64,000 bases of DNA, taken from NCBI GenBank assembly GCA_031763025.1, contig JASSKH010000006.1:14473479-14537478 (forward strand). The letters run 5' to 3'. This DNA comes from Macrocystis pyrifera (Eukaryota; Sar; Phaeophyceae; Laminariales; Laminariaceae). Shown in pieces: positions 12,801 to 24,043 of the stretch (position 1 is the first letter of the stretch; the number at the start of each line of letters is the position of its first letter). The notes below the pieces were generated by a model that was not told the origin of the DNA, did no database searches, and was given only the letters and a program-made list of their open reading frames with translations. A program made the translations under genes and the position numbers.

Positions 12801-15800
12801 ACCCGGTAGAAATATAATACTATACCATGTCTTAAGACACTATATACTGATATAGCGGCACCGCTGCCTCGAGTAGTTCCGGGACCAGCTGTTTTTTCTT
12901 GCGTACAGCGGATACATAGCGGGAGGCTTTACCGTACACATAAATAGCCGTTTTGAGGATAAGATGAAACGTAACGACTTTCGTTCGCGTTTCATATATA
13001 CATGTAATACAATACCCGAAACGGAACCACTATACCTGTAGTTCACCGTACAATAATATTATGTTCGTACTACATTTACCAGACAAGAGATACCGGGACG
13101 CTATACGTACCAGTATTAATACAAGTATAAAAAGAAACATGCAATGTTCACACGATAAAAAAAAAACACGACGCAATGGTCGATCTGCTGCCGCTGCATC
13201 AGGACAGAGCGGCTATTGTATTAATAGTGACTTCTAAGAGACGAGAAGGATACTGCTGTACCTGCTACACGACCAACGATGATGACACAAATTGCGTGGC
13301 GGTCTCTTGAGGCGCGCGAACCACTGCTGCGAGAGTACCGACGTACGAGCAACTTGCAGGGCGTCGGCTTGCATACTAACGCCCGACTATCCACCGCATT
13401 GACAGCCCAAACGCTGTCGAAAGCACACATCGAAGGGGAGCGGAAGGCAGGGTCCACCTCGCAATTCAAGCCCGTATCTGTGTCATCGGTGACAACTGGT
13501 GTCATATTACCAGGTACATACCTGGCAGCACCTCATGCGCAAAAAGCCCCCCACTAAGGCAAGCAACAAATGAGTACGCCCCCCTCCCCCCCCCCCCCTC
13601 CTATATAGCATGGGTTGGCGTCGTCTGGCATCGACGCTGTAAAACACGTCTCACTGCATCAGTCAGAAAGCCAGGGTACCGTTTTTTTTTTTTTTTGGCG
13701 GTTGCCACGCCTGCCGGTCGAGTTAAAGATAATTTTTGTGCGGGAAAAAACTTTACTCCGCACAAGGGGGATGATCGTAGTGTGTATATGGTGAGGCACC
13801 CACGAGGCAGTTACATAGTGAACACATAGCTGTCTCTGGAAGTGGCCACACCAGAACGTCAGTTCATTGGTACTGCTGTCATCCATATCCAAGAAAATCC
13901 GCCCCTGAATCGGTTCTTAGTAGGATGCAGCTGACCCTTTGTGCGACTCACCGTACACCTCACGGCGATTCGCGCTTGGTGCACGCAATGTCTGCCTGGT
14001 GGGTGAAAACCCCACATGCTCCGTCCCCGCATTGTAGGTGTGCGAGCGTCCATGGTCATATGACTACGGCCATGCACGACAATGAGTATCCCCCCCCCCC
14101 CCCCCCCTCCTCCCCCGGACAACTCAATATTTCACGGGAGATGCGCAACCTTGGGGTCAGTGTGGGATGTTTGTTGCGTTGTCGGCTTGACAACTACAGC
14201 AACAGAACCAACAGTTGTACGTGCCATGTGCATGTACGTGTACGCATCCATCTATCAAGTACTACGAGTACGAGTATTATGTACAAATACCTGCTACCAT
14301 ACCTGGTACGTACCAAAAAATGCTGGTTACGTGAATTAATGCGGTCCCACAAAATAACCACAAGGTAAAATAGCGGAGTGTGTGACAAAAAAAACTGCTC
14401 CATAAAATAGTGCGTACCGGTGTGATTGATTGTGTTGTACTAACTGCCAGTTGTGTACCAGGCAGGTACCTATTAATACCTGGAGGCATGCTCTCACTCA
14501 CCCCTCTTCTAGGTATATATGTGATTCTCTAACACGTATAACAAGGCAGTATGCTTCGGCAGTAGCACCTGGTACATCGACTGCTAGGGCATAAGTACTG
14601 GCTGCTTGCTGTTGTATGCTCTATGTACTGCTTGGAGAGTCTTTCATCATCTACGAAACTGAAACTGGTCTACTATAACATTTAAGACCAACCAAATCAA
14701 GGAGCTACATATCTGTATAATACCGGTACAATTTTATAAAAAACAAATTTTATGTACGTACATTATGTTATCAGCAGTAGGTGCAGCCAGCAAAATCGCC
14801 ACCAAGTATATAGTCGTACATACCGAGAGGTATATAACATTTTGTCCGAATAAGTAAGCACGTTAAGGGTATAAAATATTGAGCACTATTTATAGTAGTA
14901 CACCCCACATGCTTTTTATATTGTCGGACACATCGGAACCAACTATTAATAGGACGGAAAGTAAAGAGCATTTCCCAATGGATGTGAACACGTTCCCGTG
15001 TGCACCGTACTATATACTGCTGCACAAAATGCTGCAGCAGTAGATCTACTATTAATGGACGACTCAGAAACGAAAAAAAAAAAAAGCGAAAAGGCCAATC
15101 ACCTGCGGACGAACGCTTCGTCTAGCGCGGCCGATGGCCACCATCCAGCGCTCTCTAGCCTCTGCCGACCCGGTGGCCGCGATGAACGTCTTCTTCTTGC
15201 TGCTGGCCGGAAACTCCACCGCAAACGCAAACGTTTCCTTCTTGGTCAAGGCAGGCAGCTCCCTCACCCGCTCCGCGCCGGCTAAATCCAGGCTCCAGCT
15301 CCATGCTCCCGCCCGTCTAGTCTGGGTGTGCATAATCTTAGCGGCGAGGGTGGCGAGCCCGCTGCTGTGGTGCCCTCCTCCCCCCCCGCCCGCTGTCCCC
15401 ATTCTATGCTTCCCACCACCACCACCACTGCTGCTGCTGCTGCTGCTGAAGCTGCTGCCGCTGGTGGAGAAGGAGAGGAGCACGGTCGAGCGCAGCTCGA
15501 AGTACCCAGCCTCGGCCTTCCAGCCCGAAAATCGTGCCCTGCGGCGCAACATCCCCTCCATCGTCGGCGCTACACCTCCCACTACGGTCTTGCCCCCCCC
15601 GGGGGCCGCTGCCGGCCGGGATGCGGCCACGCGCGGGGTGGAAGAGTCGGCCATGCTGCAGCTGCCGCCGAGAGCGTCCGCGGCCTGCGAGGAGCTGGAG
15701 AGGTTGGCGAACCGGGCGGAGCCTCCTGCGGAGCTGAATTCGGAGCCGCACTTTGTTCGCTGGGTCGCCTGAGAGGAGGAGAGGGAGGCTCCGCTGATGG

Positions 15801-15903
15801 ACTTGCTCATGTTGGTCGTGGATTGGGAGTGGGCGAGCGTATCGACGACTTTGTGCGAGCTCACGCGGAGCACTTCCATGGAAAGGGTTGGCAGATCGTC
15901 CAT
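4957..15903 (-). CDS. PH-domain AGC-type protein kinase (Akt/PKB-like), 4 coding exons
   Basis: This gene encodes a predicted cytosolic or membrane-recruited serine/threonine kinase. Coding segments are 15103-15903, 7176-7907, 5783-5992 and 4957-5508. All junctions are phase 0 with GT-AG borders, giving about 764 residues. Order: an N-terminal Ser-rich tail; a PH domain (about residues 120-265), which in this family binds phosphoinositides; a kinase domain (about 300-640) with G-loop GEGHFG, ATP-anchoring AVK Lys416, catalytic YRDLK Asp509, metal-binding Asp527 and APE 554-556; then an AGC C-tail. The activation-loop Thr545 sits in T-x-C-G-T, the usual PDK1 site. Odd points: DMG replaces DFG, long low-complexity inserts split the PH domain, the N-lobe and the C-lobe, and Asp occupies the hydrophobic-motif phosphosite. 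The first Met is at 15903. The frame stays open upstream to a possible 3' splice site (TTTTTTTAG) ending at 16062, without another ATG, so a 5' exon may exist. The Akt-like call rests on domain order; orthology is not proven. Confidence 0.85.
5783..5992 (-). CDS. Kinase gene exon 3: activation segment
   Basis: This 210-nt, phase-0 exon is bounded by CGCAG and GTGAGT. It begins PENILVDAKG, continues LADMGLSK, then STVCGT and AYLAPEM, and ends VDFWQFGCFVFELYA. It supplies the metal-binding Asp, the activation-loop Thr and the APE motif. Joining exon 2 (…YRDLK) to this exon restores the canonical YRDLKPEN motif, which confirms the splice. Confidence 0.88.
6481..6516 (+). repeat. ACT triplet microsatellite
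   Basis: A run of ACT triplets interrupted once by GCT, within the intron between kinase exons 2 and 3. Confidence 0.9.
6971..7016 (+). repeat. CAG-type triplet microsatellite
   Basis: About nine AGC units followed by imperfect AAC/AGC units, inside the intron between kinase exons 2 and 3. Confidence 0.9.
7176..7907 (-). CDS. Kinase gene exon 2: kinase N-lobe and catalytic loop
   Basis: The exon ends …CYRDLK at the donor GTGTG. It contains FEPLSVIGEGHFGKV, then about 90 residues of Ser/Pro/Ala-rich sequence (with Ala runs) between strands 2 and 3, then FLAVKEVALHKG, the helix-C Glu in LNERQIL, and the hinge YYGLDFLPGADL. The 5' boundary is ambiguous by one codon: TAG|CAG gives 7907 and CAG|CAC gives 7904, both phase 0. 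Confidence 0.85.
7926..8003 (-). repeat. End fragment of a poly(C)-ended repeat (reverse)
   Basis: The sequence from GGGGGGG-AGTACTCATTTGTTGCTTGCC to GAGACGGAGCACCG is the reverse complement of blocks at 19840-19900 and 20255-20385. Confidence 0.5.
8111..8232 (+). repeat. ~115-bp dispersed repeat, copy 1
   Basis: This is nearly identical to 17943-18063 (GTAGTCTGTGACCACAGAGC … ATGTCGACGAGTAGAAGAAC … AATGTGAAG), followed by a CA-rich tail. A diverged copy lies at 12519-12640, and a fragment in reverse lies near 39880-39908. Confidence 0.8.
9799..9829 (+). repeat. CTG triplet microsatellite
   Basis: Ten consecutive CTG units ending in CAA, in the 7.2-kb kinase intron. Another CAG run is at 9109-9131. 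Confidence 0.95.
10862..11130 (-). mobile_element. Inverted-repeat element, copy 2
   Basis: Reverse-orientation partner of 1170-1475: TTGCACCCTGCACAAAA at one end and TTTTGTGCAGGATGCAGC at the other. The internal blocks match in order when reversed. It has no coding capacity. Confidence 0.6.
12322..12444 (-). mobile_element. 110-bp palindromic MITE, copy 1
   Basis: The ends are TATTACGGGGGACCGTAGTAA and ACTATGGTCCCCCGTAATA. The interior reads in reverse relative to most copies (AAGAACCTATATATTTACC). It lies in the large kinase intron. The TA at each edge suggests TA-targeting (Tc1/mariner-like) insertion. Confidence 0.85.
12519..12640 (+). repeat. ~115-bp dispersed repeat, diverged copy
   Basis: It shares CGGCACGGACACTGG, ATGTCGACGGGTAGAAAGAAC and AATGTGAAGGAACACAC with 8111-8232, with several substitutions. 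Confidence 0.65.
13919..14105 (+). repeat. Poly(C)-ended dispersed repeat
   Basis: It runs from AGGATGCAGCTGACCC through GCGCTTGGTGCACGCAATG and ACATGCTCCGTCCCCGCATT to GACTACGGCCATGCACGAC, then GAGTAT and a 17-base C-run. It matches 19430-19815, and 32088-32275 in reverse. Confidence 0.75.
15103..15903 (-). CDS. Kinase gene exon 1: Ser-rich N-terminus and PH domain
   Basis: The donor is CCGCAG|GTGATT, phase 0. The PH-like part starts MEGMLRRRARFSGWKAEAGYF and ends with the typical C-terminal helix SAEARERWMVAIGRA. A Ser/Gly/His insert separates the first strands from SWSLDLAGAERVREL. The Met chosen (MDDLPTLS) is the first ATG in frame. Upstream of it, to 16061, the same frame encodes Gln and Ala/Thr runs without an ATG. 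Confidence 0.75.
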
Positions 15904-17720
15904 TCCTCCCTGAGGACCTCCTTGCTGCTGCTGCTGCTGCTGCGAAGTACTCGTGTTGTTGCTGATACTGCTGCTGTTCACGTTGGTGGTCTTGGCAAGT
16001 GTTGCTGTTGCTGCTGCCGCTGCTGGTGTGTCCCCGGAATGGGAGACCTCAGTACTGCCGTCTAAAAAAATAAGCTACCGTACGAGCACAACGAGCATAG
16101 CACCACTCCAGTTAGAGAAAGAGATAACACGTTCGGAGATCGAAGAGAAAGAGTAGAAAAAAAACAAGCAAGCACGTCTGGTTGGGGGACCCTCTGTCCG
16201 ATTGAAAGAGGGCCGCGCGAGCGTATGTGTGCGCTCGGGCGTTGAACCAGCCGAGCGAAGGTAGGAAGGACTCTTCTGTCTCAGAGCCGAACAGTAACGA
16301 ACTTCCTAATGTTGACGCAATAGACGAGACAGCCGAGACCTGATGACTGAGTGATTGCCAACCAACGGGAAGGAGAGAGAGGACCGGTGCAGCTACAAAT
16401 CGACACCTTGAAATTGCTACAAGTTTAAAGTTGCACTTTGTAGGCCATACGTAGCTGTGGGTGTTATTCTTTGAGCGGCTCTGGAAACGTAGTCGCGCGA
16501 GAAGCCGAGGCTAATAACCCCCTCATCCCCTTCTCTGCCGGGGCTTGGGGGGGCTCGCATCGAGCGGCAGCTTGGCCCCTACCCGTCGCCTAGAGGCGAA
16601 TAACCTGGTCTCTCTGTCCAGGAGAATGTAGAACGATAAGTAGAACGAAACGTACTCACAACCTGGTACGTGCGAATTCGTGACATTTCAGATTGTGATC
16701 TGATTCAGCTTTTTGATAAGAAGAGCTGGTTCGACTACACCACCACCCCGGCTCGACTCACATTTCGTTTCCTCCACAAGCGGAATGTGGGGCTCCACGG
16801 CAGAGCTATGATCGAGTAGCTCGGTCGTCCCCTGATGCCTCGAGGGACGTAAGGGAAGGAAGGTAGGTTCGAGTCTGAGCCGTGAGACAAGAAGAGACTG
16901 TGCCCGTGAAAAAATGTAATGACGACTTGGCCTCGACACTCCTGTCAAGCGTGAAACCCGGCTCAGAATTGAATTCCGTTCCGCCTCCAATCTTCCGCTT
17001 TTCCCCGTCCGTTTCCCTTATTCCGCCGCATTTCTGCGGAATGTAACGGCCGGTTGTTTTTCTTGTACGGAACAGCGGAACCCTGTGACGCACTTGAAAG
17101 TAGACTGCCGAGTACGCCAGAATCTTATGAGGAACCTTGAGAATTCCGTTCTCCAATTTCTTACGCTGAAACACAGGTAGACCGGCTCGTTGGTGGCTAA
17201 AAATACTTTTTTAGGTCATAAATGTTAGAAACTATTGTTCATTATTTTATTATGACATGTGGTGCTTATATTTTCGTTGTGAGGGCCAAACCGTTTTTTT
17301 TTTTTTTTTTTTTCTCCGCGTTTGGCGCACCCCATCTTGCTTTTTATCGGGAGACAAGATACAGAAACGCTGAACGTCCTTGCTTGTCGGTATGATGGAT
17401 GCGGGGTTTGTTCTTTCTTCACCCCGCATGCGGGAACAGGCGGACTTATCCGCAGCTTTCTCCACAGACTTATCCACAAAGAGGACACATACGTGGTTGG
17501 CCGTGGAAATAACATGGAAAAGATAGAAGAGAGGTGCTGCCCGTTGTCCGCTTTTCGACGTCGTGTGTTCCGTGTTTCGTGCTAGAGAGATCCATCCGTG
17601 CTGCTTCGTTCTTTGTCTTCCCCGTTTTTGGTTTTTTTTGTTTGGTATTTTGTCCGCAACAACAAAAACAGGGAAAAAAAAACGGAAAAAAAAAATCTGG
17701 CGCGATCTTTGCCAACCAAC
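15904..17720. other. Upstream region of the kinase gene
   Basis: On the minus strand, 16064-16300 is CT-rich, as expected of a promoter or 5' leader, with a possible 3' splice site at 16062-16063. The stretch 16690-17170 is less repetitive and open on the minus strand, but no domain was recognised. No TATA-type or other promoter element could be assigned with confidence. Confidence 0.35.
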
Positions 17721-17721
17721 C

Positions 17722-17829
17722 ATTACGGGGGGCCATAGTAAATAGGACCAAATATTGTTAGAGAAAATATGAAAATATATGGGTGTTTGTGCGCCCCGTA
17801 GGTCCTATTAACTATGGTCCCCCGTAATC
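17722..17829 (+). mobile_element. 110-bp palindromic MITE, copy 2
   Basis: The ends are ATTACGGGGGGCCATAGTAA and ACTATGGTCCCCCGTAAT. The interior has ATATTGTTAGAGAAAATATG and GTAGGTCCTATT. Confidence 0.85.
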
Positions 17830-17942
17830 ATAAAAACTAAAAACCTACCACAAGTACCTATACTGTTGTGTCGGCCGCACCTAGTGCGAAGACATGGTAT
17901 TGCGTAGGCTATTAATGCATTACGGTGTGTTATCTCTGTGTC

Positions 17943-18063
17943 GTAGTCTGTGACCACAGAGCTCGTATCTTTCTAGGGTGAAGAATCAGCACGGACACTG
18001 GGCTTGCTGGATGTCGACGAGTAGAAGAACGGTTTAATGTGAAGAACACACACACACACACAC
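17943..18063 (+). repeat. ~115-bp dispersed repeat, near-identical copy
   Basis: Almost base-for-base the same as 8111-8232, ending in a CA run (18045-18063). Only small indels near the tail are visible. Confidence 0.8.
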
Positions 18064-19330
18064 ATACTACTGCTGCTGTAGTATTGAACTGCTGTTTTGC
18101 ATTCACGCACGCACCAGACAAACAAGGTGTGTGTACCCTTGAGGGCTACGATTCATGCTACCGTGAATCACCGCCGCAGTCATCTGGTTGACTAAACTTC
18201 TTACGTACGTACAAAACTCACATTCTCTCATTCTTCCGAGAATACTCTGCCGCGGCGGTGGTACCAATAATAATAATATTAAGATGATAGTATTAATAGT
18301 CAAGTACGTGCGAACCAACCTCGTCCTACTGATTTTGGTCGTAAATTTCAAATATATCGGTTGAACTCACAGCGGACGTGCTTTCTTAGTTTCTTATAAA
18401 AATATATATATATAAAATCTTTGAGGAACCTTTCGGTAATTATTTATTTTTCGATTCGGAAATGCTATCTGACCAAAACAATTAAATAAATTGACCCCAA
18501 TTTCAATTTAATTATTTCGTACTGGAAATAGAGAGAATTGTTTATTTTCCGTCTTCGGGCACACGAAAAATTGAGAAGTAGTTATTGTATTCGTATTAAT
18601 AGTCGTGTGGCGCGCGACGATGTGACAACAGCAGACACCAGAAGCCAAAACACAGCATTGCGAAACATTCGTAAATTCGTAAAGCAAAAGGGGACAGAAC
18701 ACAGGGGAGCGAGGGTGACGTAAACTCTGATATAGTCGTATCTGCTGCTTGCTGCTGCTGTTGTACACCATTATTGATAGTTGTAGTATCACATAGTTAC
18801 AAATACTATAGTTGGTACCTCGTCTACTACATCCTACAAGATACTTCCAAGAAGCATCATCTGACCTACGTATATATGCATGCGCTATATCCATGGTATA
18901 CACAACGGCAGTAGACTCGTACCTGGTTATCAATATTAATAAATAGCTGGAACTGGTACATTCTACTGGTGGTATGGTATGTATTTTATGTAGACAGGGT
19001 ATAGAGGGTAATGTACCAACCAGTATGTGGGTAGAGTCGCAAGATCCGTCTGTCCGTCTCCTTCATGCGTACGTAAAATGTGTGCGCGGGTCTTTGTTCC
19101 TCTTTAAATCGTGTGGATATTGAGTGAACAATTGGTTCTGATCGGTGTTCATTCTTGTCCGTTCAAAAGTTATTTCGAACCGCCGAGGGGGCGCAGCGAA
19201 AAAAGCACAGACCACAACAAACTACTATACGTGCCCCCCACAAACATGTTATCCCCGCCCCGCCCCCCCCGCCCCGAGGCAGTTACATAGGATCATACGA
19301 TACACATTGCTGTGTCTCTGGAAGTGGCCG

Positions 19331-19742
19331 CATCAAAAAGCAAATCCGCTAATAGTCCTCGCGGCGTACAGAAGCTGCCATCCAATTTTCAAAAGTCTGC
19401 CTTTCAGGCGGCTCTTATAATAATAGTACGATGCAGCTCACCCTTCATGCGACTCGCCAAACACCTCACACCGCGCTTCGAGCTTGGTGCAATGTCTGTA
19501 AAAAACCCGACATGCTCCGTCCTGGCATTGTAGGGAGGTGCGAGCATCAAAAAGCAAATCCGCTAATAGTTCGAAGCTGCCCATCCAATTTTCAAAAGTC
19601 TGCCTTTCAGGGCTCTTATAATAATAGTACGATGCAGCTCACCCTTCATGCGACTCGCCAAACACCTCACCGCGCTTCGAGCTTGGTGCAATGTCTGTAA
19701 AAACCCGACATGCTCCGTCCTGGCATTGTAGGGAGGTGCGAG
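19331..19742 (+). repeat. Tandem duplication, period ~214 bp
   Basis: Copy 1 spans 19331-19544 and copy 2 spans 19545-19742. Both start CATCAAAAAGCAAATCCGC and contain TTTCAAAAGTCTGCCTTTC and GATGCAGCTCACCCTTCATG. The second half of each is the poly(C)-ended repeat found at 13919. Few differences separate the copies, so the duplication is recent. Confidence 0.85.
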
Positions 19743-20385
19743 GGTCTAGCTGTGGCCATACGACTACGGTCATGGATGACATGGGTGCACCTCCCCCCAC
19801 TGACTGAGTACCCCCCCCCCCCCCCCCCCCCACCCTCCGTCTCGGAAGGGATGCGCGGTCAATGGTCAAATGACTAAGGCAAGCAACAAATGAGTACGCC
19901 CCCCCCGCGCCCCCACCCCCCGCCGCCGCAGGACCGAAAAAAAAAAACGTATATTCCCTGAACACTCTGTATCGCCATCATACACAAAGTTCTGCAGCCT
20001 CCACAGGCAAAAAACGAGTAAAGTGTGGCGCACTGTCAGACAACATGCACAATGTTTCCGAGCGCCGATGTCATCTGAGCGAGGTGGTCAGGAGGTATTT
20101 GGTTCTCCAACGGCTGGTCAGATGAAGAAATATAACGTATGCGTGATCGAGTTCCACAGAAAGCGCGAGGCGTTCGTGGGGGAGAGGGAGGGACTAAATC
20201 CACTCTAAACACACAGCGTGCCACTTGACGCTATAGTGCGGCTAATGCCCCCCCCCTCAATTAGGGGTAGGAGCAGTGTTCCGTTTCGAAAGGGATGCGT
20301 GGTCGATGTGGTCAAATGACTGAAGCAAGCAACAACGAATGAGTACGTCGCCCCCCCCCCCCCCCCCCCCCCCCACCCCGGATGA
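19743..20385 (+). repeat. Cluster of poly(C)-ended repeat fragments
   Basis: Three C-runs (19811-19830, 19901-19907, 20351-20374) each follow GAGTA-type sequence. Two are preceded by AAGCAAGCAACAAATGAGTA-like wording and by a GAAAGGGATGCG block. This suggests one family whose 3' end is the C-run. Confidence 0.6.
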
Positions 20386-20509
20386 GCGAATCTGAAAAAT
20401 AGGGAGTGTCGGCTATACGTCAGGAAACAATATTTTGAAGTGTCCCCCACGTTTACTGTGTAGTAGGGATACACCCTAATACAAGCACAATTCGGGGTCC
20501 ACTGGTCGC

Positions 20510-20695
20510 CATGCTGGGATCTCGCTGGCTGTTTAGCTCAGCCGTTATTAATAGTTAGAGTGCATCTCTTATTCTGGTCAAAGTACCATCCGGGGTCTAA
20601 AGCCGGACCCCGCTGACTGCTAGCTCAGTGGTCAGGGTACATCTCTATTAAAAGCAGTCTGGGGTCCACTGGCTGTTGAGCCGGGACCTCGGATT
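20510..20695 (+). repeat. tRNA-like (SINE-type) tandem repeat
   Basis: Two adjacent units each hold a good tRNA box A (TTTAGCTCAGCCG; CTAGCTCAGTGG) about 40-50 bases before a degenerate box-B-like sequence (CCGGGGTCTAAAGCC; TGGGGTCCACTGG). The cloverleaf is not well formed, and no clear acceptor stem or anticodon arm can be drawn. A tRNA-derived repeat is more likely than a working tRNA gene. Confidence 0.4.
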
Positions 20696-22856
20696 TACTC
20701 AAGGGTTGCAATCCCTTTAGTCAACACTGTTCCGATCATGTGTGCATGTGCCGGTGCTATTGGTGAATTGTGTCGCTTGTGTTTCACAGCACTCTGGGCG
20801 GAAAGGGTGAAGAGTAGGGACCGTTTGATTTTCATTTTTACATCGGTCCTTACTTTTCAGTCCAGCGTGGTGCCTGGTACGTGGCAGCTGACTGTCAGTT
20901 GCTGTAGGGGAGAAGTCGGATTCGCCCAGAAGAAGTCTAAATGCCTGCAGCCTCGTCTGTTTGTCGGAAGAGGGTTTGTGGAATCCGAGGTATAGACATG
21001 GAAGAGTAAGAGCTGCTGCCGGAGTCTACAGGGAGGCAATGATGACGGGGGTGTATATGTGCTTTCGTACTGCATCGCCCCCACCTCCAACATCTCTCAA
21101 ACGCCCAAGATCGGGACCGAAACGTCCCCAACGCGGGGCTTATCCACCAAAAAGAGGACGGCAGACACTAAACCAAAAAAACTAAGACTACCACCACAAC
21201 AACAGCAGCACCAACAGCAACACCAACAAAAACAACCGCGCGCAGCAGTCGCGTGTTCGGCTTTATATAAATATATATGCAGAGCCCAGACTCCCGTTAC
21301 GACTTTACTTGGTAGGCTTACGTTGCTGACGAATACCATGGTATGTTTTGCTGTCAACAGCGGTCAGTTGCTGTCTTGGGGGTGCACTATACACGTATAT
21401 AAATTACTACCTTGCTCAGCGGCGAGCGCTGCCACACTCCAAACCCCACAGAACAGCCAATTAATATCCAGAGACTGCTCAAGAATCCATCTATTCATGG
21501 AGTCGCAGTACTCGTCAGTTTTTGCGAGCGACAAACGTTGCAGATTGTCAGACGGCAGACTTTACAATCATAATAAAAGTGTCAAGGCTCGGTCAGATTA
21601 GGTGTTTCTTGATGGCCAGTAGACACTACTCTGTGCTGAAAGTGAAGCGCCATCGATATATGTATACATATATTTATATCCATTGCCGTGCCGTTCTCCA
21701 GTGTATACCGCTATAGAAGGTGATAGCTGGACGATTGTAGGAGGAGGGTGTTGCCGGCAAAGCAAAAGAAGAGGAGCAATGTGTGTTGCAAGCTGCAAGT
21801 TGAAAGTTGAAAGTTGATAACGGACGAAAGAAAGTAACCGATTAAAGTATCCGATTGATCAGGCGATGTATGACAGAATCGGTAGAGTACCGGTAGCAAA
21901 TGGAATACAACAATCAAGAAATCGGTAGTACCGGTAGTGACATTATTAGAACAGAACAATCAATGACAATCGTGACGCAACGACAAGCCGGAAAAGAGGG
22001 GGGCATGCGAGGCAGGGAAGGGGGCATGCGATAAAATACGGTACGAAGTATCATACGTACCGGAGTATTTTAGCACTAAAAATACCACTCGCACGTACTT
22101 GGTATCGTAGTATATTCTATACGAGTGGTCTACTTGATATTTGCAAGCAATGGTGACCCTATAGCCGTAACAGCAGCAAGTACAGCAGCAAGTACAGCGG
22201 CAGCGGCAGCGGCAGTAGGTACCGGCTGCGGTGGTAGCAGAAGCAGCAGCAGAAGGGCGGGTTGGATTCTGCAATCGATTTTGATTACTTACGTCGTACA
22301 AAGGTTGAATCGGTCACTAAAACAAAGTCACCTCCATCTCCACTGCAGGTAAAAACAGCAAAATAAAAAAAAAACACCAGCAAGTGAGCAGCAGCAGTAA
22401 GTACCGCAGAAACTGCCGGCATGAGCTAGTAACAGTAGCCACAAATGACAAGTAAGTAACTCAGCTGCTAGCAACTACCACAACAACAACAACTTCAAAA
22501 AACGAAAACACAATCTGATGTAAATAAAAAAAAAACAACGAGCCCATCGTGCCCCCCCCCCCCCGCACCCCCCCCCCCCCACCATTACCCACACAAAAAA
22601 AAAAAACGGCATCGAAAGCGTCCCAGGACGGCGCATACAGCAAGAAATAACACACAAAAACAAACGTGAAAATGTGTAAACAAAGCACGACCCCACTCAC
22701 AGACGTCAGGATCAACAACATCAACAACAGCACCACCATCACCAGCACCAACAAAAATAACAGTCACCAACAGCATGCGTGCAGGCTGGCAACACGGCCC
22801 TGTCTACTACAGCAGTACGGCTGTACGCAGTTGCCATCATCCATACGATATATATG

Positions 22857-22882
22857 CATACATACATACATACATACATACA
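22857..22882 (+). repeat. TACA tetranucleotide microsatellite
   Basis: About six consecutive CATA/TACA units. Confidence 0.9.
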
Positions 22883-24006
22883 TGCGAAGGTATCATTCCA
22901 GAGGTGTATATGCCAGATACAATAGGCCCAAGAATCTTGAGATTGTCTCTGTAATGCATGAATATGCTGTGTTTACGGTGCATTCTCATCAGTGCTCCAA
23001 GCAAAAGAACGAATGCACCGCCGTGTGCATCTATCTGTTCGATGAGCTGCGTTGTATCTGCTCCAGAAAAAAGGAAAAGTTACGATCGAAAAAGCTTCTG
23101 AGAGATCGATCGGTTGTCGGCAGCTTTAGCGTGCCAGCAAAAGGGAACAGGGACCGGGGGAAGACGCTATACAAACAGATAGGAGTAGGAGCGGAGCATG
23201 TGCGGGCAACGCTTCTTGCGGATTTTGCAAGCAATACCTACATACCTTATACAGCAGTAGTAGTACTATTAATATCTTTGGTTGGCGATGTCATTATTGC
23301 AAATATAACGATACTTAACTAAAGGGGGGGAGGGCGTGCCAACCAGAACACACGATGGATTAAAAAACGTATTCTCCTCTACGAGGTATGTAGACAAGCA
23401 CCGCATCTGGTTCGGGGATTACAATGTTCCCTTTGTAGTATCAATAGTGCACAAGCAAGGAGGCCAGGTGCAACATCTTTCTTTGTGCGTAGCTGCGGTT
23501 CCATGAACAGGCGAAGTCCAGCCAACTCATTTCCTGAAGACACGAAAAAAATGCTACGTACGGACAACGAGCGATGTCAATCAACGTCGCTGCTTCGATA
23601 TTGATTTATTGTGCTGAGATATTTGAGATTTTGGGACGCCGCGGCTTTTGTGTAGACACACTCTCGCTCCGATGAAACTACGTCACACACATCTATAAGC
23701 CATGCACTCGCAATCGTCGTAATGCACCAATCAATGCTGCTAATGCTGCCGTCGCTTCAGTCGCTACAAATATAAATAGTAGTGGTGGAAGCAGCACGAA
23801 TGAAATAACCAAATTCTTAACATCGAGTACAGAACGAAAAAATACATGTGTCCTAAGAAGGAACAGTAAGCGCGGGTATCGTCATTCGTAGCGCGGCGTC
23901 GCGATGTGGGTGGGGTGTCATAGAAGGTAATGTAACATAATATCGTGTCAAGCCCCGTTTCGGTGGTGTCCTGCTTCTGAAACTTCGACTCAAGACCAAA
24001 AGACTC

Positions 24007-24043
24007 GCGACCCGCCCGCCCGCCCGCCCGCCCGCCCGCCCGC
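24007..24043 (+). repeat. CCCG tetranucleotide microsatellite
   Basis: About nine CCCG units in a row. Confidence 0.95.

Larger units (their letters stand above)
7908..15102 (-). other. 7.2-kb intron of the kinase gene
   Basis: The intron lies between the PH exon and the catalytic exons, both phase 0. It contains CAG/CTG tracts (9109-9131, 9799-9829), a palindromic MITE (12322-12444), two copies of a ~115-bp repeat, the second inverted-repeat element (10862-11130) and poly(C)-ended repeats. A less repetitive stretch at 13221-13505 stays open on both strands, but no conserved domain was recognised in it. Confidence 0.75.

Noticed and set aside
21059..21601. Plus-strand frame with Gln/His repeats
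   Set aside because: The Gln run comes from a CAA/CAG microsatellite; the rest shows no conserved pattern.
22666..23322. Plus-strand open frame of 218 codons
   Set aside because: It starts in CAA/CAC and TACA repeats, ends at an arbitrary stop, shows no domain and has no splice or promoter context.
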